NCBI GenBank assembly: GCA_003427395.1
Contig: BFEA01000422.1
Span: 180,620-212,222 of the forward strand
Length of the DNA: 31,603 bases
Direction: 5' to 3'
DNA from: Chara braunii
Taxonomy: Eukaryota; Streptophyta; Charophyceae; Charales; Characeae
Made by a program: the position numbers and the translations under genes. Below are positions 11,143 through 21,186 of the stretch, piece by piece (the first letter of the stretch is position 1; each line of letters opens with the position of its first letter). The notes beneath the pieces are model-generated. The model searched no databases. It worked only from the letters and a program-made list of their open reading frames with translations, and was not told where the DNA came from.

Positions 11143-12024
11143 GATTGTAGAATATGCAGATTCTTACGAGGGATCAGACCGCTTTCTTTAGTACTTTTGG
11201 TCACAAAAAATGATTAAAGCCTTGAAAGAACTTGAAGAAATGGAAATTCATAATCAAGCAACATGGCAGGAGTGGCTAAGAGTCAAAGGGATACTGGGAA
11301 ATGACCGCATGACCAAAGCAACTTTCAGATCGCTGATCCAACGCAACGCTAGGCCCCTTATGAGAGAACTTACTCACCCCTTTGCCTTGTATGCCCCTCT
11401 GACCACGAATACGACCGACCTATGCACATATGCAATGAAATATTTTAGAGATATCATCTCTACTAGAAGGCCATATGATTCCTTTGACACCAACCTGGTA
11501 GACACCTACCATTTTTGGGACTGCAATATTGGACAAATCTCCTATTCCCAAAGACAGATTATTGATGAGCCCATCACGGTGGAAAAGGTCGCACGGGCGA
11601 CAAGACAAATAACAAAGGGCAACTGCCCTGACCCTGATGACCTCCCCATAGAGTTTTTTCCAGCAGCATAGGACTCCTTTGCTCAGTTCTTTTGTGACAT
11701 TTACAATGTGACCCTTACGACGGGCACGCTACCAAAAGGAATGGTAAAAGGCACGATATCCCTACTACTATATAAAAAGGGGACAAACAGGAAATACGTA
11801 ATTGGCGCCCCATATCTGTTTTGAATGTCTCATACAAACTGTTAGCTAAGATCCGTGCCCTCAGACTAACCGATGTTCTCCCGGAGGTAGTGGGGGGTGA
11901 GCGAGGGGCTTTTGCCAAAGGGTGCATGATCTCTGATAACATCCTCTCGACAATACAATCACTCAAAATAATTGGAAAAGAAAAAAAAGAGGTAGCTATC
12001 CTCATGTTGGATATGGAGGAAGCC
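11143..12024 (+). pseudogene. LINE ORF2, 5' half of reverse transcriptase
   Basis: The frame from 11210 contains the linker to the RT and VEKVARATRQITKGNCPDPD, then DLPIEFFPAA, the N-terminal RT motif of LINEs (usually K-x-P-G-x-D-G). A TAG at 11669 follows, then DSFAQFFCDIYNVTLTTGTL and LLYKKGTN. A frameshift near 11803 separates this from NWRPISVLNVSYKLLAKI and FAKGCMISDNIL, RT motifs just before the catalytic palm. The sequence stops inside motif A at LMLDMEEA, where the TIR element begins. The continuation YDKVGW is at 13823. Confidence 0.85.
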
Positions 12025-12199
12025 CAACGGAAAAAATTCCCAGAGTTAAATAATAATTCTATAGTAAAATTACAATCTAAATTTTAAATTTTCATTCCAT
12101 CTTAAAAAATGTCATTCGAATTTTAAAATTTTTCATCTTACTTGCAAACTTTCATTCCAAAAATAGGGTATCCCTTCTTATTTGGACTGCATGCTAGAG

Positions 12200-12210
12200 A
12201 TGGAATGAAA

Positions 12211-12243
<33 letters not shown>

Positions 12244-12365
12244 ATTAAACCGGACCAAGTGCCCAAGGCTGATATTACCAATAAGAAGATTGAGGCCGGG
12301 GTCCTCATAGTCTGTCCGGGGTAACCGAACTGAACTTGCTGAGAACTGGGCTCAGCGTCCCTCAT
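12200..12365 (-). mobile_element. SINE-like fragment with poly(A) tail inside the TIR element
   Basis: A T-run of about 28 bases (12211-12239) is followed by AAGTGCCCAAGGCTGATATT and, at about 12330, GAACTTGCTGAGAACTGGGC then TCAGCGTCCCTCAT. Both pieces match the 17844-18180 copy (CAGTGCCCAAGGCCG and GCTGGAAACCGGGTCCAGCG). If correct, a retroposon inserted into the DNA transposon. Divergence is considerable. Confidence 0.45.
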
Positions 12366-13400
12366 ATGGTGATGATAATAATCATAATGACAATAATGAT
12401 ACTACTGATGATGATGCTAATGATAATGAAGATTAGTGTATATGAAAAAGAAAGGAGACTATGCTATATGAGCAATTCTGACCTCCTAATCTTATAACAA
12501 CTCCTAGCCCTCCCTGTACCAGGACATTGCAACTCAGAGACAGTACCAACCTAACCAACGTCTACCATGACTCTTCTCTTCTCGCTCCCTTGCAGGCCCC
12601 CCCGGTTCCCCACTGGATTGCCTTCCTCCCTCGGCAAACCCCAGATCTCTCTACAAGGCCTCACACTCCTGCCATTTGTAGGTTACAGGGCAATGCCCAA
12701 GCTCCGGCCAGCATCGTTCTGACGTCGGCAAACCAGGGGCACAAAACAGAGCAACTCTGTAGACACCAGTCCAGGTTCGACCATCTCTAAAATTCTATAT
12801 CCAGAATGTGGAAGAAGTCTAGATGATGCCAAAAATTTCAGAACACCAGAAAGCTTAATGATACTAATGATGATGATGATGATGATGATGATTTTAGCAT
12901 GTAAAAAAAGTAGAAGACTATGCTATATCATCACTTCTGACCTCCTAATCCTAGAACACCTCCTAGCCCTCCCTGTACCAAGACATTACATCTCATAGAC
13001 AATACCCTCCTTACCAATGTCAATCGTAGCTAACCTGTTCTCGCCACCTAAACTATCCCTGACCCCATAGGTTGTCAAGGCAGCCCCCCCGGTTCACCAC
13101 TGGATTGCCTTCCTCTCTCAACAAATCCCCAGATCTCTCTACAAGGCCTCACACTCCTGCCAATGCAGATTACAGGGCGACGCTCCAGCTCCGACCATCA
13201 TCGTTTTTGCATCGGCAAGGCAGGGGCACAAAACAAGGTAACTTTGTAGATATCGGCCCAGATTCGACCATCTCTGAGATCCTATATCCCGAATGAGGAA
13301 GGAAGCCAGATGCCGCTAGTAATTACAGAACACCAGAAAGCATGATATAACATGGATGATGATAATGATGATGATGATTATGATGATTATTATAATGGGA
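12366..13400. repeat. Two diverged 465-bp tandem units with ATG-type microsatellites
   Basis: Unit 1 (about 12436-12898) and unit 2 (about 12905-13375) share GACTATGCTATAT, CTGACCTCCTAATC, CTAGCCCTCCCTGTACCA, CACTGGATTGCCTTCCTC, CCCCAGATCTCTCTACAAGG and CAGAACACCAGAAAGC. Each is bordered by (ATG/ATA)n repeats at 12366-12435, 12860-12897 and 13350-13395. CCAGGTTCGACCATCTC in unit 1 resembles a Pol III B-box, but no A-box is paired with it. Confidence 0.85.
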
Positions 13401-13819
13401 AGATTCAAAAAAAACCCTTCTCCCTGCCTTCCTCCATTCCCTCCATTCCCCCTGCCTATCCCTTTACCCTACTCTGCCCCCGCTGGGATTTAATGCTCAG
13501 CCCCAGAATAGAGTATTCCTCACGATCTGTCCGTGCCCTCATTCATAAATAGGTTAATCCCATCTAAATTAGAAGATATTTGTTGTAGTAGAATAAAAAC
13601 TTAATTAAAATATTTCATAAACTCATCCAGACTTTCATTTCATCTTAAACAAATAGATGTAGTTGGAAGAGAAAGTTCGTATTTAGACAGAAATTTATCA
13701 AATAAAACTGAAAATTTTAGAATTGGACGAGCATTGGAATGCTAATTTATAGATATGAAGAATTTTTTTTTTTTATGGAATGTTTTTCAACTTTCATTTC
13801 TCGTGGGAATTTTTCTGTT

Positions 13820-16153
13820 GCCTACGATAAAGTAGGTTGGACTTTTGTGAACACAACTTTAGTCCACATGGGATTTGAATAATGTTTCGAAAAATGGGTT
13901 AAAGTTATGTATTCCAAGGCAACAATTACAGTCCTAGTAAAAGGGCTTCAGTCAGAATAATTCATGTCGTCCTGCTCCCTGAGGCAAGGGTGCCCTTTAG
14001 CCCCCCTCATTTTTGTCATTCAGCTAGAAATTATGTTAGCAAACATTAGGTCAAACGTCCATATTATAGGCCTCCGTGTGACCCCCACTTTTCATTGGAG
14101 GGGAGGGGCCATAGCAGACGACCTAACAGTCGCTTGTGAAAATTTCGTAGTAAGTTTCACAGAGTTTCGTAAGGTTTTAGATGATTATTGCCTCAATAAA
14201 CTGGGCCACGTCGGTTTTTTTTCTCCCCCCCCCTTCGAGATATGTGTTGATTGAGGGCTTCGTCAGTTCCCGACGAACTCCTTTGACAAGTCAGACTGTG
14301 CTAAAGTGCAGGATAATCTACTGAGGGACAAGGTGGTAGCACGGATTGCTGGATGGGAACGGCGCACCCACCTGTCCTTATTTGGGAGAGCTTTGATCCT
14401 CTCCATGACTGCCTTTTCGCTTCTCTGGTTCCCGCTTACCATCCATGCTCTTGGAGATAGAGCTTATAAGAAGATTAAGGCGGCTAGAGCCAAATATGTG
14501 TGGAAGCCTGAAGCAATGGAGGACCAACGTTTCCTGTCTAAAGTTACATGGGAAGCAGTGGCAACACCTAGGAAGGAAGGGGGACTAAGAATCCTGGACC
14601 CTCTTCAACAAAACATAGCCCTCTTGGTTAAATGGCCCATCAAAGCAATGACTGAACCTGGGGACAAAATTTGGAGGGTTTTGGCGGAATACGTTCTAGG
14701 GATAGAGTGGGATCTGCAGGACCATTCCAAAGTGTGGCTGTGTCTGCTGTTACCCTCTTTCAGCAACCGCCGAGTTCAATCCAAGACTTGGAGGAATATC
14801 ATAGGAGCTTGGAATAAACTTAGACCTTCGAAGAGTGCCTCTCCAGTGACAAAAGAAGAGATCTTGAACCAAATGCTCTTCGAAAATCCGCTTATTCTTC
14901 ACCAGGATGCGAGTTACTTTTCGGCTTCAGGAGGAACGGACAATTTCGGTCTGAGTTGGATCAAGAAAGGAGTGATGCAACTCAGAGACATCTGGGACAT
15001 TGAACATTTCAATTTCAAGGATAATGCTAAAATCAGGAGGCTGCTTCCCAGACTTCACAATGTAGCCGCCAACTATGCGGAGCTGCAGGTGGCCATTCCA
15101 GATCCATGGATCAGAACACTGCAACCCGACATGGAACACGCGGCAGGGACCTGGCTCAGGAACAAAGACGACCCCAACCAAATATTTCAGATCTTGGGCC
15201 CGGATTTGACTTCGGGCCTAAGGGCCCAGAGCTGGAAACGAAGTATGCAGGGACGCAGCCCTGACCAGCTAATCTTGGAGGACACCGATTGTCAGATCTC
15301 CAGTACAAGAGACATGGTGGAAGTTCAAGTTCACAGTCAAGCATCCAAACAAGGCAAACAAACGACAATATTTCTCAGCGAGGCCAAATCGTTCAGAGTG
15401 GAATCCCTACTGCTGGGTTGGGATACTCCGGGGGAACAGGGTAAACATACTCCCCTATATCAATACCATCCCAAAATACGAGTTCAGCTGCTACAGGAGA
15501 AACTGAAGAAAAAACCCCTGGCCCTGGCTCAGAGACGGGGTGAGGCTCATCAAGTCTCTGGGTACATGGATCGAGGCCTGCGTAAGCTGTGGCATGCGTT
15601 TTCCCTGTCCAGGCCAGCATAATGTGGCTGCAGTCCTTAATGGTAACAGCAACAACAATATGGCTATCAGGCAGAGGAATGAAAGTTTCTACTCAATGCC
15701 TGCGGTGTCACTGGGGATGGGAAAATGCAACCCACCTTTGGCTCAGTTGTCCATTGGTAGATGAACTTATGGTGTGGTGGAATGGGATATAATAGTAGCA
15801 CAGTCCTTTGAGTGGACGGATCACTGGCACTGAATGCTTACTGGACTTCTACTTGCAAATCTGCCGTACTCTGCTGGCTGGGGCTACGTGGCCCTTTGCT
15901 GCAGAGGGGTGATAATGGAAGTTATTTGGACTGCAAGGAACACAAGCTTAGGGTGTTTAGAGGGGAAGATATGCCCAAAGTTCAACAACAAAAGATGATC
16001 AAACAGGGAACAAGGAGGACAATGCAGGCTGATTGGCACAGGGAAAATTGCATTTGGTTTCAAAAGACCTGGGCGTATAAGGATAGACTAGCAACAGTTA
16101 ATGCTGAAGGTCAATTTTCGCTTTGTTCATGGTTGGTAGACACCCACGATTAA
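13820..16153 (+). pseudogene. LINE ORF2, 3' half of RT, C-terminal region and zf-RVT
   Basis: Starts with YDKVGWTFVNTTLVHMGFE, the rest of motif A. After two stops come SLRQGCPLAPLIFVIQLEIM (motif B) and IADDLTVAC, with the catalytic Asp pair at 14117-14122. One TGA at 14252 separates this from a single 1.4-kb frame running to 15622, which carries the LINE C-terminal signatures IAGWERRTHLSLFGRALIL and KEGGLRILDPLQQNIALLVK. A frame change near 15600 leads to CLRC-x(8)-HLWLSC, the Cys-Cys-His-Cys zf-RVT finger. A last segment runs to 16153 with WLGLRGPL and HKLRVFRGED. The long uninterrupted frame suggests relatively recent loss. Confidence 0.85.
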
Positions 16154-16180
16154 GCAAGCCTATTTAGCGGCCGTTGGTTC

Positions 16181-16343
16181 AGTAGGCAGCGCCTGGTCTA
16201 AACAGATTAATGGCTAGCTTTTTGTACCTCAAGTTGAATTATAGAAAGTTTACAGGCTGATGGAATGAAGGGGCACTGTTGTTTTAAGTATCAGCTACCC
16301 TTTTTAATGCGCTTCAAGGTCAGTTTTTGAGGAGTTAATTTTC
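16181..16343 (+). other. Probable LINE 3' flank
   Basis: No gene. Probably the LINE 3' untranslated region followed by flanking DNA. No poly(A) tract marks the end. The TTAA-flanked element starts at 16344. Confidence 0.35.
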
Positions 16344-17355
16344 TTAAACCACCAGTACTTGGCCCAGCTATTGAAGCCGAGCCTGAATATGCCCTGCGCG
16401 CCGATTTTTGTCGAGCCTGCAGTGAATGGGAGAAAGTACGGGACATTTGTTGCTTCAAGCAGGTGCCGCCCCTTATGATGGACCTGCTGCCAGCAGATGG
16501 AACGTAAACAGGCCATCGTTTTCTTGTTTCCACTCAGGTGGGTTCTTGTTTCCACTCAGGTGGCACCCGAAGCCTCGCTAGGAGTGCAACCAGTGCGAAA
16601 GATCTTCTTCTTCAAAAAAAAAAAAAAAAAAACGGGGTGAAAAGGGAAACCAAGCTATGCACTCACATGACACGTTTTACATCTAGATACATTTGGGAGA
16701 GTGTGAACGTTACACTACCAGGCACTCAATGCTCCCCGTGTCCAACGGGGAGTCAGATCACGAAGTGCCAACGATCTTCTTCAGAAAAAGCCAAAAAAAA
16801 AAAAAAAAGGTGAAAAGGGAAACCAAGCTATGCACTCACGTGTCGCGTTTTACATCCAGATAAATTTGGGAGAGTGTGAAAATTACACTACCAGGCATTC
16901 AATGCTCCCCGTGTCCAACGGGGAGTCAGATCACGAAGTGCCAACTATCTTCTTCAGAAAAAGTAAAAAAAACAAAAAGTGAAAAGGGAAACCAAGCTAT
17001 ACACTCACGTGTCGCGTTTTACGTCCAGATACATTTGGGAGAGTGTGGACGTTACACTGCCTGGCATTCAATGCTCCCGATGTCCAACGGGGAGTCTGAC
17101 CATGAGGTGCCAACGATCTGTTTCGTATTTTCTTTTTCTCCTTTTCATTTCTGTTTTTCCCCTTGTTGATTTCAGTGTCCGTGTGTTTCCACATAGCACA
17201 CCACCGGACATCGTGCAGTCCTTTTGCCCCGTTTCCATGGAGCCACCAGCTCCCTCCCCCATTGTCATGCCAATCCTTCGCCGAAGCGCGGGAAACGTGT
17301 AGCGTTAACGCTAAGCGCCCGCGACCGATGTATGGGCCAAGTAGTGGTGGTTTAA
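16344..17355. mobile_element. TTAA-flanked TIR element (copy 2) with satellite insert
   Basis: TTAA at 16344 is followed by ACCACCAGTACTTGGCCCA. The right end is TGGGCCAAGTAGTGGTGGT, ending at 17351, followed by TTAA. The ends are inverted complements over about 19 bp with one mismatch. The left 80 bp match the 188-bp copy at 19499 closely (CCGAGCCTG, CGCCGATTTTTG). The core here is expanded by the three-copy array at 16600-17125. The palindrome TAGCGTTAACGCTA is at about 17298. No transposase is present. The TTAA duplication fits piggyBac- or Kolobok-type non-autonomous elements. Confidence 0.75.
16600..17125. repeat. Three tandem copies of a ~170-bp satellite-like unit
   Basis: GTGAAAAGGGAAACCAAGCT starts at 16637, 16810 and 16979, giving periods of 173 and 169 bp. 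Each unit has an A-run, CACGTTTTACATC or a close variant, GGGAGAGTGTG, ACGTTACACT or a close variant, and a small hairpin CTCCCCGTGTCCAACGGGGAG (changed in unit 3). Unit borders fall at the A-runs, so unequal exchange or slippage there could have multiplied it. Confidence 0.9.
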
Positions 17356-17364
17356 GTCAAGCTA

Positions 17365-17410
17365 AGTGGTCGTGGGAAGCTGGACCCGGTTTCCAGCAGG
17401 TTACTACTTG
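17365..17410 (-). repeat. Fragment of the dispersed GGTCCAGC family
   Basis: GAAGCTGGACCCGGTTTCC followed by AGCAGG is the reverse complement of the block at about 18068 (CCTGCTGGAAACCGGGTCCA). A similar reversed fragment lies at about 19885-19912. These show the family in both orientations. Confidence 0.6.
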
Positions 17411-17488
17411 ATTACACCGGGCAGAATTGTGAGGTCCCTGGCCTTGACCACTCCTTTTTTTGAAATCTAAAGTGACAACTTCTCAGGG

Positions 17489-17800
17489 GGGGAAAAAAAA
17501 AAAAAAAAAAAAAAAACTTCTTATCCTATACACGTTAACGAAACAGCCCCTGACACAGGGCCATGGACTTCTTTGGGTGAATCCAATGGTCATGGTACTG
17601 CTGTTCTGATTTTGCACGAGGCTTTCGTTGACGTCTGAGGCACAATCTTTGCTTTGATCGCCACGGTCAGTCGCGGGGTGTTTCTCCCCCCATGTCGCAG
17701 CAGGACCACCGTGCTTTGCATGGTGTTTACTGTACTTGACCATGAACCCTGCTAAAGTTCCTTGTGGACTAACGCTCCCTCCCACCCTTCCTACTGTGAA
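17489..17800. repeat. Poly-A plus dispersed repeat module (copy 2) with insertion
   Basis: An A-run of about 27 bases is followed by TTATCCTATACACGTTAACG and AACAGCCCCTGACACAGGGC, as at 6110. After CCATGGA, about 175 extra bases appear before ACCATGAACCCTGCTAAAGT. The similar CCATG(G/A)A on both sides could be a target duplication of an inserted sequence. Alternatively, the 6110 copy may have a deletion. Confidence 0.7.
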
Positions 17801-17841
17801 AAGAGGACAGAGCTTTTAGGTCTTACCTAGGTGGTAAACAA

Positions 17842-17843
<2 letters not shown>

Positions 17844-17890
<47 letters not shown>

Positions 17891-17893
17891 AAT

Positions 17894-17961
<68 letters not shown>

Positions 17962-18100
17962 ACAAATAGCCGTTTCTGCAAGGCCTCTATCCCGACAGTG
18001 GTGAGAGAACCACCAGGCTTGAGGCCTTGATTATGAGGCTACTTCATCTATTGGTGGGGAGCTGCACCTGCTGGAAACCGGGTCCAGCGTCCCTTAGATA
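17844..18100 (-). mobile_element. SINE-like repeat with very long poly(A) (T on plus)
   Basis: T-runs fill 17844-17957 with one short ACTAATAAA break. They are followed by a body ending in CATCTATTGGTGGGGAGCTG, CACCTGCTGGAAACCGGGTC and CAGCGTCCCTTA. This is the best-preserved copy of the family seen at 6221-6370. On the minus strand it is a body with an A-tail of more than 110 bases, suggesting late insertion, tail expansion, or both. Confidence 0.5.
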
Positions 18101-19494
18101 CATCCATCCAAAATTTATAAAAATAAATAAATAATTTAAAATAAATAAATAACAGGCCCAGTGCCCAAGGCCGCTCTATGACCAACACGGGTGTGAGTGT
18201 GAGCGCGAGTGGGTTGTGTGTGGTGTGTGGGAGAGTGTTGGCCATACCCTCTGCTGCTACTCGATGAAGGGTGGGGGACGATGAGAAAGGGAGGCACAAC
18301 TATTGGCAGGTCTCGGTCTTTGTGTTAGCCAGACCCCCACTGGCGGCCCCAACCCTATACCCTAACCATTAGGGGCAAGGGGCAACATGAAATCCCCCCT
18401 TCACAAAGAGAGGAAAACTATGCTTGCATGGGTCCCCTCTAGATAGTCTTCGGAGTAGGTAGTGGAAGGTAAAAACAGAAGTTGAGAGAAGAATATAGAC
18501 AATTGTGATCACCCAAAAAAAAAATAATAATAACAAAAAAAAAGGCTCGAATTATGAGATAGAACACAACGCAAACACACGCCTCTTCCCATTAAGGCCG
18601 GAAGAGCCTCGGCCACTGCTCCCATAGAGACAGCTTCCCTATTCAATAGGGATATAGTGCTGGCAAGGGGCATTGATTGCTTCCACGCAAAATCAAAACT
18701 CTACCCTGCTTAGCTCGACTGCGACTACTCAGGCCGCTCAACACCATAAGAAGTAGTAGGGGGGAAGAATAGCAGGGCAAAGAGGGTCTGACTTAGACAA
18801 AGCTCCCAGTCAAAACCTAGGTAGTTTAATCCGAAGTTACAACCCGAAGTTGACAAATTGCTTGTCGCCATAGCACAACCGAAATTAGCATAATCGTTAT
18901 CCCAACGGGGCGCCACAAGTCAGAAGCCCAGTGCCTCTACACAGTGCAAAAGTCATCTTCCTAACCACAACACCGCCCTCACTTCGAAACGCTGTAGCTC
19001 GGTTGAGAACAAAGCAAATGATTTCTGATGAAAGCAGAGCAGATGGAGTCAAATCCCATCAACCAAGCATGAGAGAACAGATCAAACTAAATAAATCTTC
19101 AAAACAAATGAAATCAGGAAACAGATCAGATGAGGACAGGTCCCAAACTTGTGAATCCATGCAAATCCCGATCAATCCAATTCAATCCACCAATTATGGA
19201 TGGCAACCCATCAGAGAGAGGGACAAGGGGAGAAAGCAACACACAACCACATAGACCTCCCACAACCACTACCTCATCCGTTTTTATGGGGGTGTGTCCT
19301 TCCTGAATCCGTTCTCCCGTTGGCACTCCCTCTTACCCATAGGGCTGTTAATGTTACCCTACCATACATGAAGCACCATTATTTTAAAACTGGCCAAGCC
19401 TTAGTTGCAGCCCACCCGTCAGCTCCCCCGACACCAGTAGGGGACTTTGTTTTTAATTCTGGTGTTCCAACATCTCTTTTTTTTTTTTTCCTGC
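18101..19494. other. Non-genic stretch
   Basis: A TAAA-rich run is at 18115-18150 and an A-rich run with AATAATAAT at 18513-18543. A possible tRNA-like A-box (GTTGTGGTTAGGAAGATGA on minus, about 18950) has no B-box partner. No coding region with a recognisable domain was found on either strand. T-run at about 19476-19489. Confidence 0.4.
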
Positions 19495-19690
19495 TTAAAC
19501 CACCAGTACTTGGCCCAACTATCGATGCCGAGCCTGGAATGCCCCTGCACGCCGATTTTTGCCGAAGCGCCGGGGTACCGTTTCGAAATTGTTTTGGCTG
19601 CCGCTTCCAGGTACCCCGAAGCCGTAAAGGTGCGGCCCGTTAACGGAAAAGCGCCGCGGCCGTTAGCTGGGCCAAATATTGGTGGTTTAA
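19495..19690. mobile_element. 188-bp TTAA-flanked foldback MITE (copy 3, complete)
   Basis: TTAA at 19495-19498 and again at 19687-19690 flank a 188-bp element. The terminal inverted repeat begins ACCACCAGTACTTGGCCCAA at the left and, complemented, ACCACCAATATTTGGCCCAG at the right, about 20 of 23 bases matching. The interior is also partly self-complementary (GCCGAAGCGCCGGGGTACC against GGTACCCCGAAGCC), so one strand could fold over nearly the whole length. This is the reference copy for the family at 919 and 16344. Confidence 0.85.
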
Positions 19691-20012
19691 ATATAGTCCA
19701 CGGCAGCACTGCGCCACTGTTCCCACCCCGTCAGTCAGGCGCGCACCAGTTGTCCTGTGGGTTGTTTTGTCTACTCCCTCCTTTCCTCCCTCTGCCCTGA
19801 TTCTCGTCATGAAGTGATGAGCGTCTCTGCAGGCTGAAACTGAGTCATCAAAGAATCAAATACAGGCTCCTGAGTTGTAATTGGGACGCTGGACCCGGTT
19901 TGAAGCAGGTGAACCTGCCCACAAATAGATTGGAGCCATCTTCTCCTAGGAGTCCTATTCGTGGCTCTTACCGCCTCCTCGAATAGGCTCGCTCATATGT
20001 TTGAAACAAAAA

Positions 20013-20190
20013 AAAAGAAAACTAGGGTGCGGTCATGGTTTGAGTTTGTAAATGCATTTCAAACTGTCGTTTCGCAGTCCAGTCCGGTCCGAAGGTTACA
20101 ATGCAGTCAAAACTCCGCTTTGCAGAAAAGTGGCACCGCGGAATTTGTAACTGCAATTCAGTCAGGCACGTGGTCGCGCTTCCCCCCCCC
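20013..20190 (+). repeat. Inverted repeat arm, left of the PLE
   Basis: GGGTGCGGTCATGGTTTGAG through AACTGCAATTCAGTCAGGCACG matches, in reverse complement, the sequence at about 29573-29733. Shared blocks include AAATGCATTTCAAACTG, GTTTCGCAGTC, GCAGAAAAGT and the AGTTACAAA-type segment. The arm ends just before a C-run and about 30 bp outside the PLE 3' end. Confidence 0.85.
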
Positions 20191-20770
20191 CCGCCCCCCC
20201 CCTCCAGGCGTGATACGAATACGAGATTAGATCATAGCAACAATAGCTGCTACTGCTCGAAAATAGGGCAAGGATGAGGATTATGCGTAATTAGATTAAT
20301 TAATTAATAAGGGTAGGAATAATCACGACAATGTTGTCTGCCTCTGCTGGAATCTTCTCTCTTACATTTCGCAATGGCATATCTGAGAGTGCCATATGAA
20401 ATTTCAGCGAAGATTCGGAAGACACGCATCCAAAAAATGAGACAATCCAACAACCACAGAATTACCTTAAGCCATTCCATTTGAACGAGTACAATGCATA
20501 CACGGGGACGAGAGGAACAGTGAGGGAAGGAGAGGAGAGGAGAAAAGAGAAAAGAGAAAATAGAGGAGAAAAGAAAAGGAAAAGAGAGAAGACCAAAGAG
20601 GGAGGAGATAGGGGAAAAAAGCTGATAAGCACGACACCGAAGTCACTTGAAGCCCGAGCGATCGAATAATATTAATCATGAAGCTCAAAAACACCTCATG
20701 TGGCCGATGAGCCATATATAAAGCAAAGAGCGTTAACAAATAGCCGGAACGGCCAAAGAGAAGCAGATAT

Positions 20771-20832
20771 CAGCAGCGCCCGACATGTTTCGACCAGCGC
20801 CGATTACTAGTCATCATCAGGGGCAATCGCCG
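20771..20832 (-). ncRNA. Type I hammerhead ribozyme, PLE copy A
   Basis: On the minus strand the invariant core is complete: CUGAUGA (20820-20814), a 6-bp stem II (GACUAG with CUGGUC, one G-U), GAA then A-C/G-U as a two-base-pair stem III with an AU loop, and the cleavage triplet GUC. Stem I forms from GCCC/GGGC next to the core, an internal loop (GAUU/GCU) and a second helix CGGC/GCUG. Predicted cut is between 20782 and 20781. Very short stem III hammerheads are typical of PLEs, where they are thought to process tandem transcripts into monomers. Confidence 0.9.
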
Positions 20833-20899
20833 AGTTTCAAGATGACCTCAGTAGTGCTAGTGAGGGAATAAATAGTCGGAGAGAGAGCGAAAAAGTGGG

Positions 20900-20900
<1 letters not shown>

Positions 20901-20991
<91 letters not shown>
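20901..20991. repeat. (GA)n microsatellite next to gap, copy A
   Basis: An uninterrupted AG/GA run of about 88 bp up to the gap. The matching place in copy B (about 27749-27860) is GA interrupted by AAAGAAAG. Confidence 0.95.
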
Positions 20992-21186
20992 NNNNNNNNN
21001 NNNNNNNNNNNNNNNNNNNNNNNNNNNNNNNNNNNNNNNNNNNNNNNNNNNNNNNNNNNNNNNNNNNNNNNNNNNNNNNNNNNNNNNNNNNNNNNNNNNN
21101 NNNNNNNNNNNNNNNNNNNNNNNNNNNNNNNNNNNNNNNNNNNNNNNNNNNNNNNNNNNNNNNNNNNNNNNNNNNNNNNNNNNNNN
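20992..21186. other. Assembly gap, 195 Ns
   Basis: A run of N directly after a GA dinucleotide tract, so the assembly probably failed at the microsatellite. By homology with copy B the missing sequence should be the end of the GA tract plus about 150 bp of PLE 3' region. Confidence 0.98.

Larger units (their letters stand above)
12025..13820. mobile_element. 1.8-kb TIR DNA transposon (non-autonomous) inserted in LINE RT
   Basis: The left end is CAACGGAAAAAATTCCCAG and the right end, reverse-complemented, is CAACAGAAAAATTCCCACG, so both ends share an inverted repeat of about 20 bp. The flanks are GAAGCC on the left and (G)CCTAC on the right. Removing the insert restores GAAGCCTACGATAAAG, which encodes EAYDK, the standard LINE motif A. 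The target duplication is therefore 2-3 bp (CC or GCC), depending on where the last TIR base is placed. Subterminal copies of TTTCATTCCA and its complement lie near both ends. There is no transposase. A 3-bp duplication with CA...TG ends fits CACTA-like elements loosely, but CAACGG is not the standard terminus, so the superfamily is left open. Confidence 0.85.
7304..16180 (+). mobile_element. Decayed plant-type (L1-like) LINE retrotransposon
   Basis: In order on the plus strand are an ORF1-like region (7304 to about 10097), an APE-type endonuclease (10167 to about 10910), a reverse transcriptase (about 11210 to 14250, split by a transposon at 12025-13820) and a long C-terminal region ending with a zf-RVT-type zinc finger (about 15680-15760) and a tail to 16153. 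This is the usual order of plant L1-like non-LTR elements. Nonsense codons and frameshifts break every part, so it is not autonomous now. Removing the insert leaves about 7.1 kb, plausible for a full-length element. The 3' poly(A) end and target-site duplication were not identified, so the boundaries are approximate. Confidence 0.85.

Noticed and set aside
12398-12430. CTGATGATG as a possible further hammerhead core
   Set aside because: It lies in an ATG microsatellite. There is no GAAA, no stem II and no cleavage triplet in proper places.
16600-17125. CRISPR-like array
   Set aside because: The units are about 170 bp without distinct spacers, in a eukaryotic repeat context. It is a satellite-like tandem repeat.
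18725-18960. Possible tRNA-like sequence on minus near 18950
   Set aside because: Only an A-box-like segment is visible. No B-box at the proper distance and no cloverleaf.
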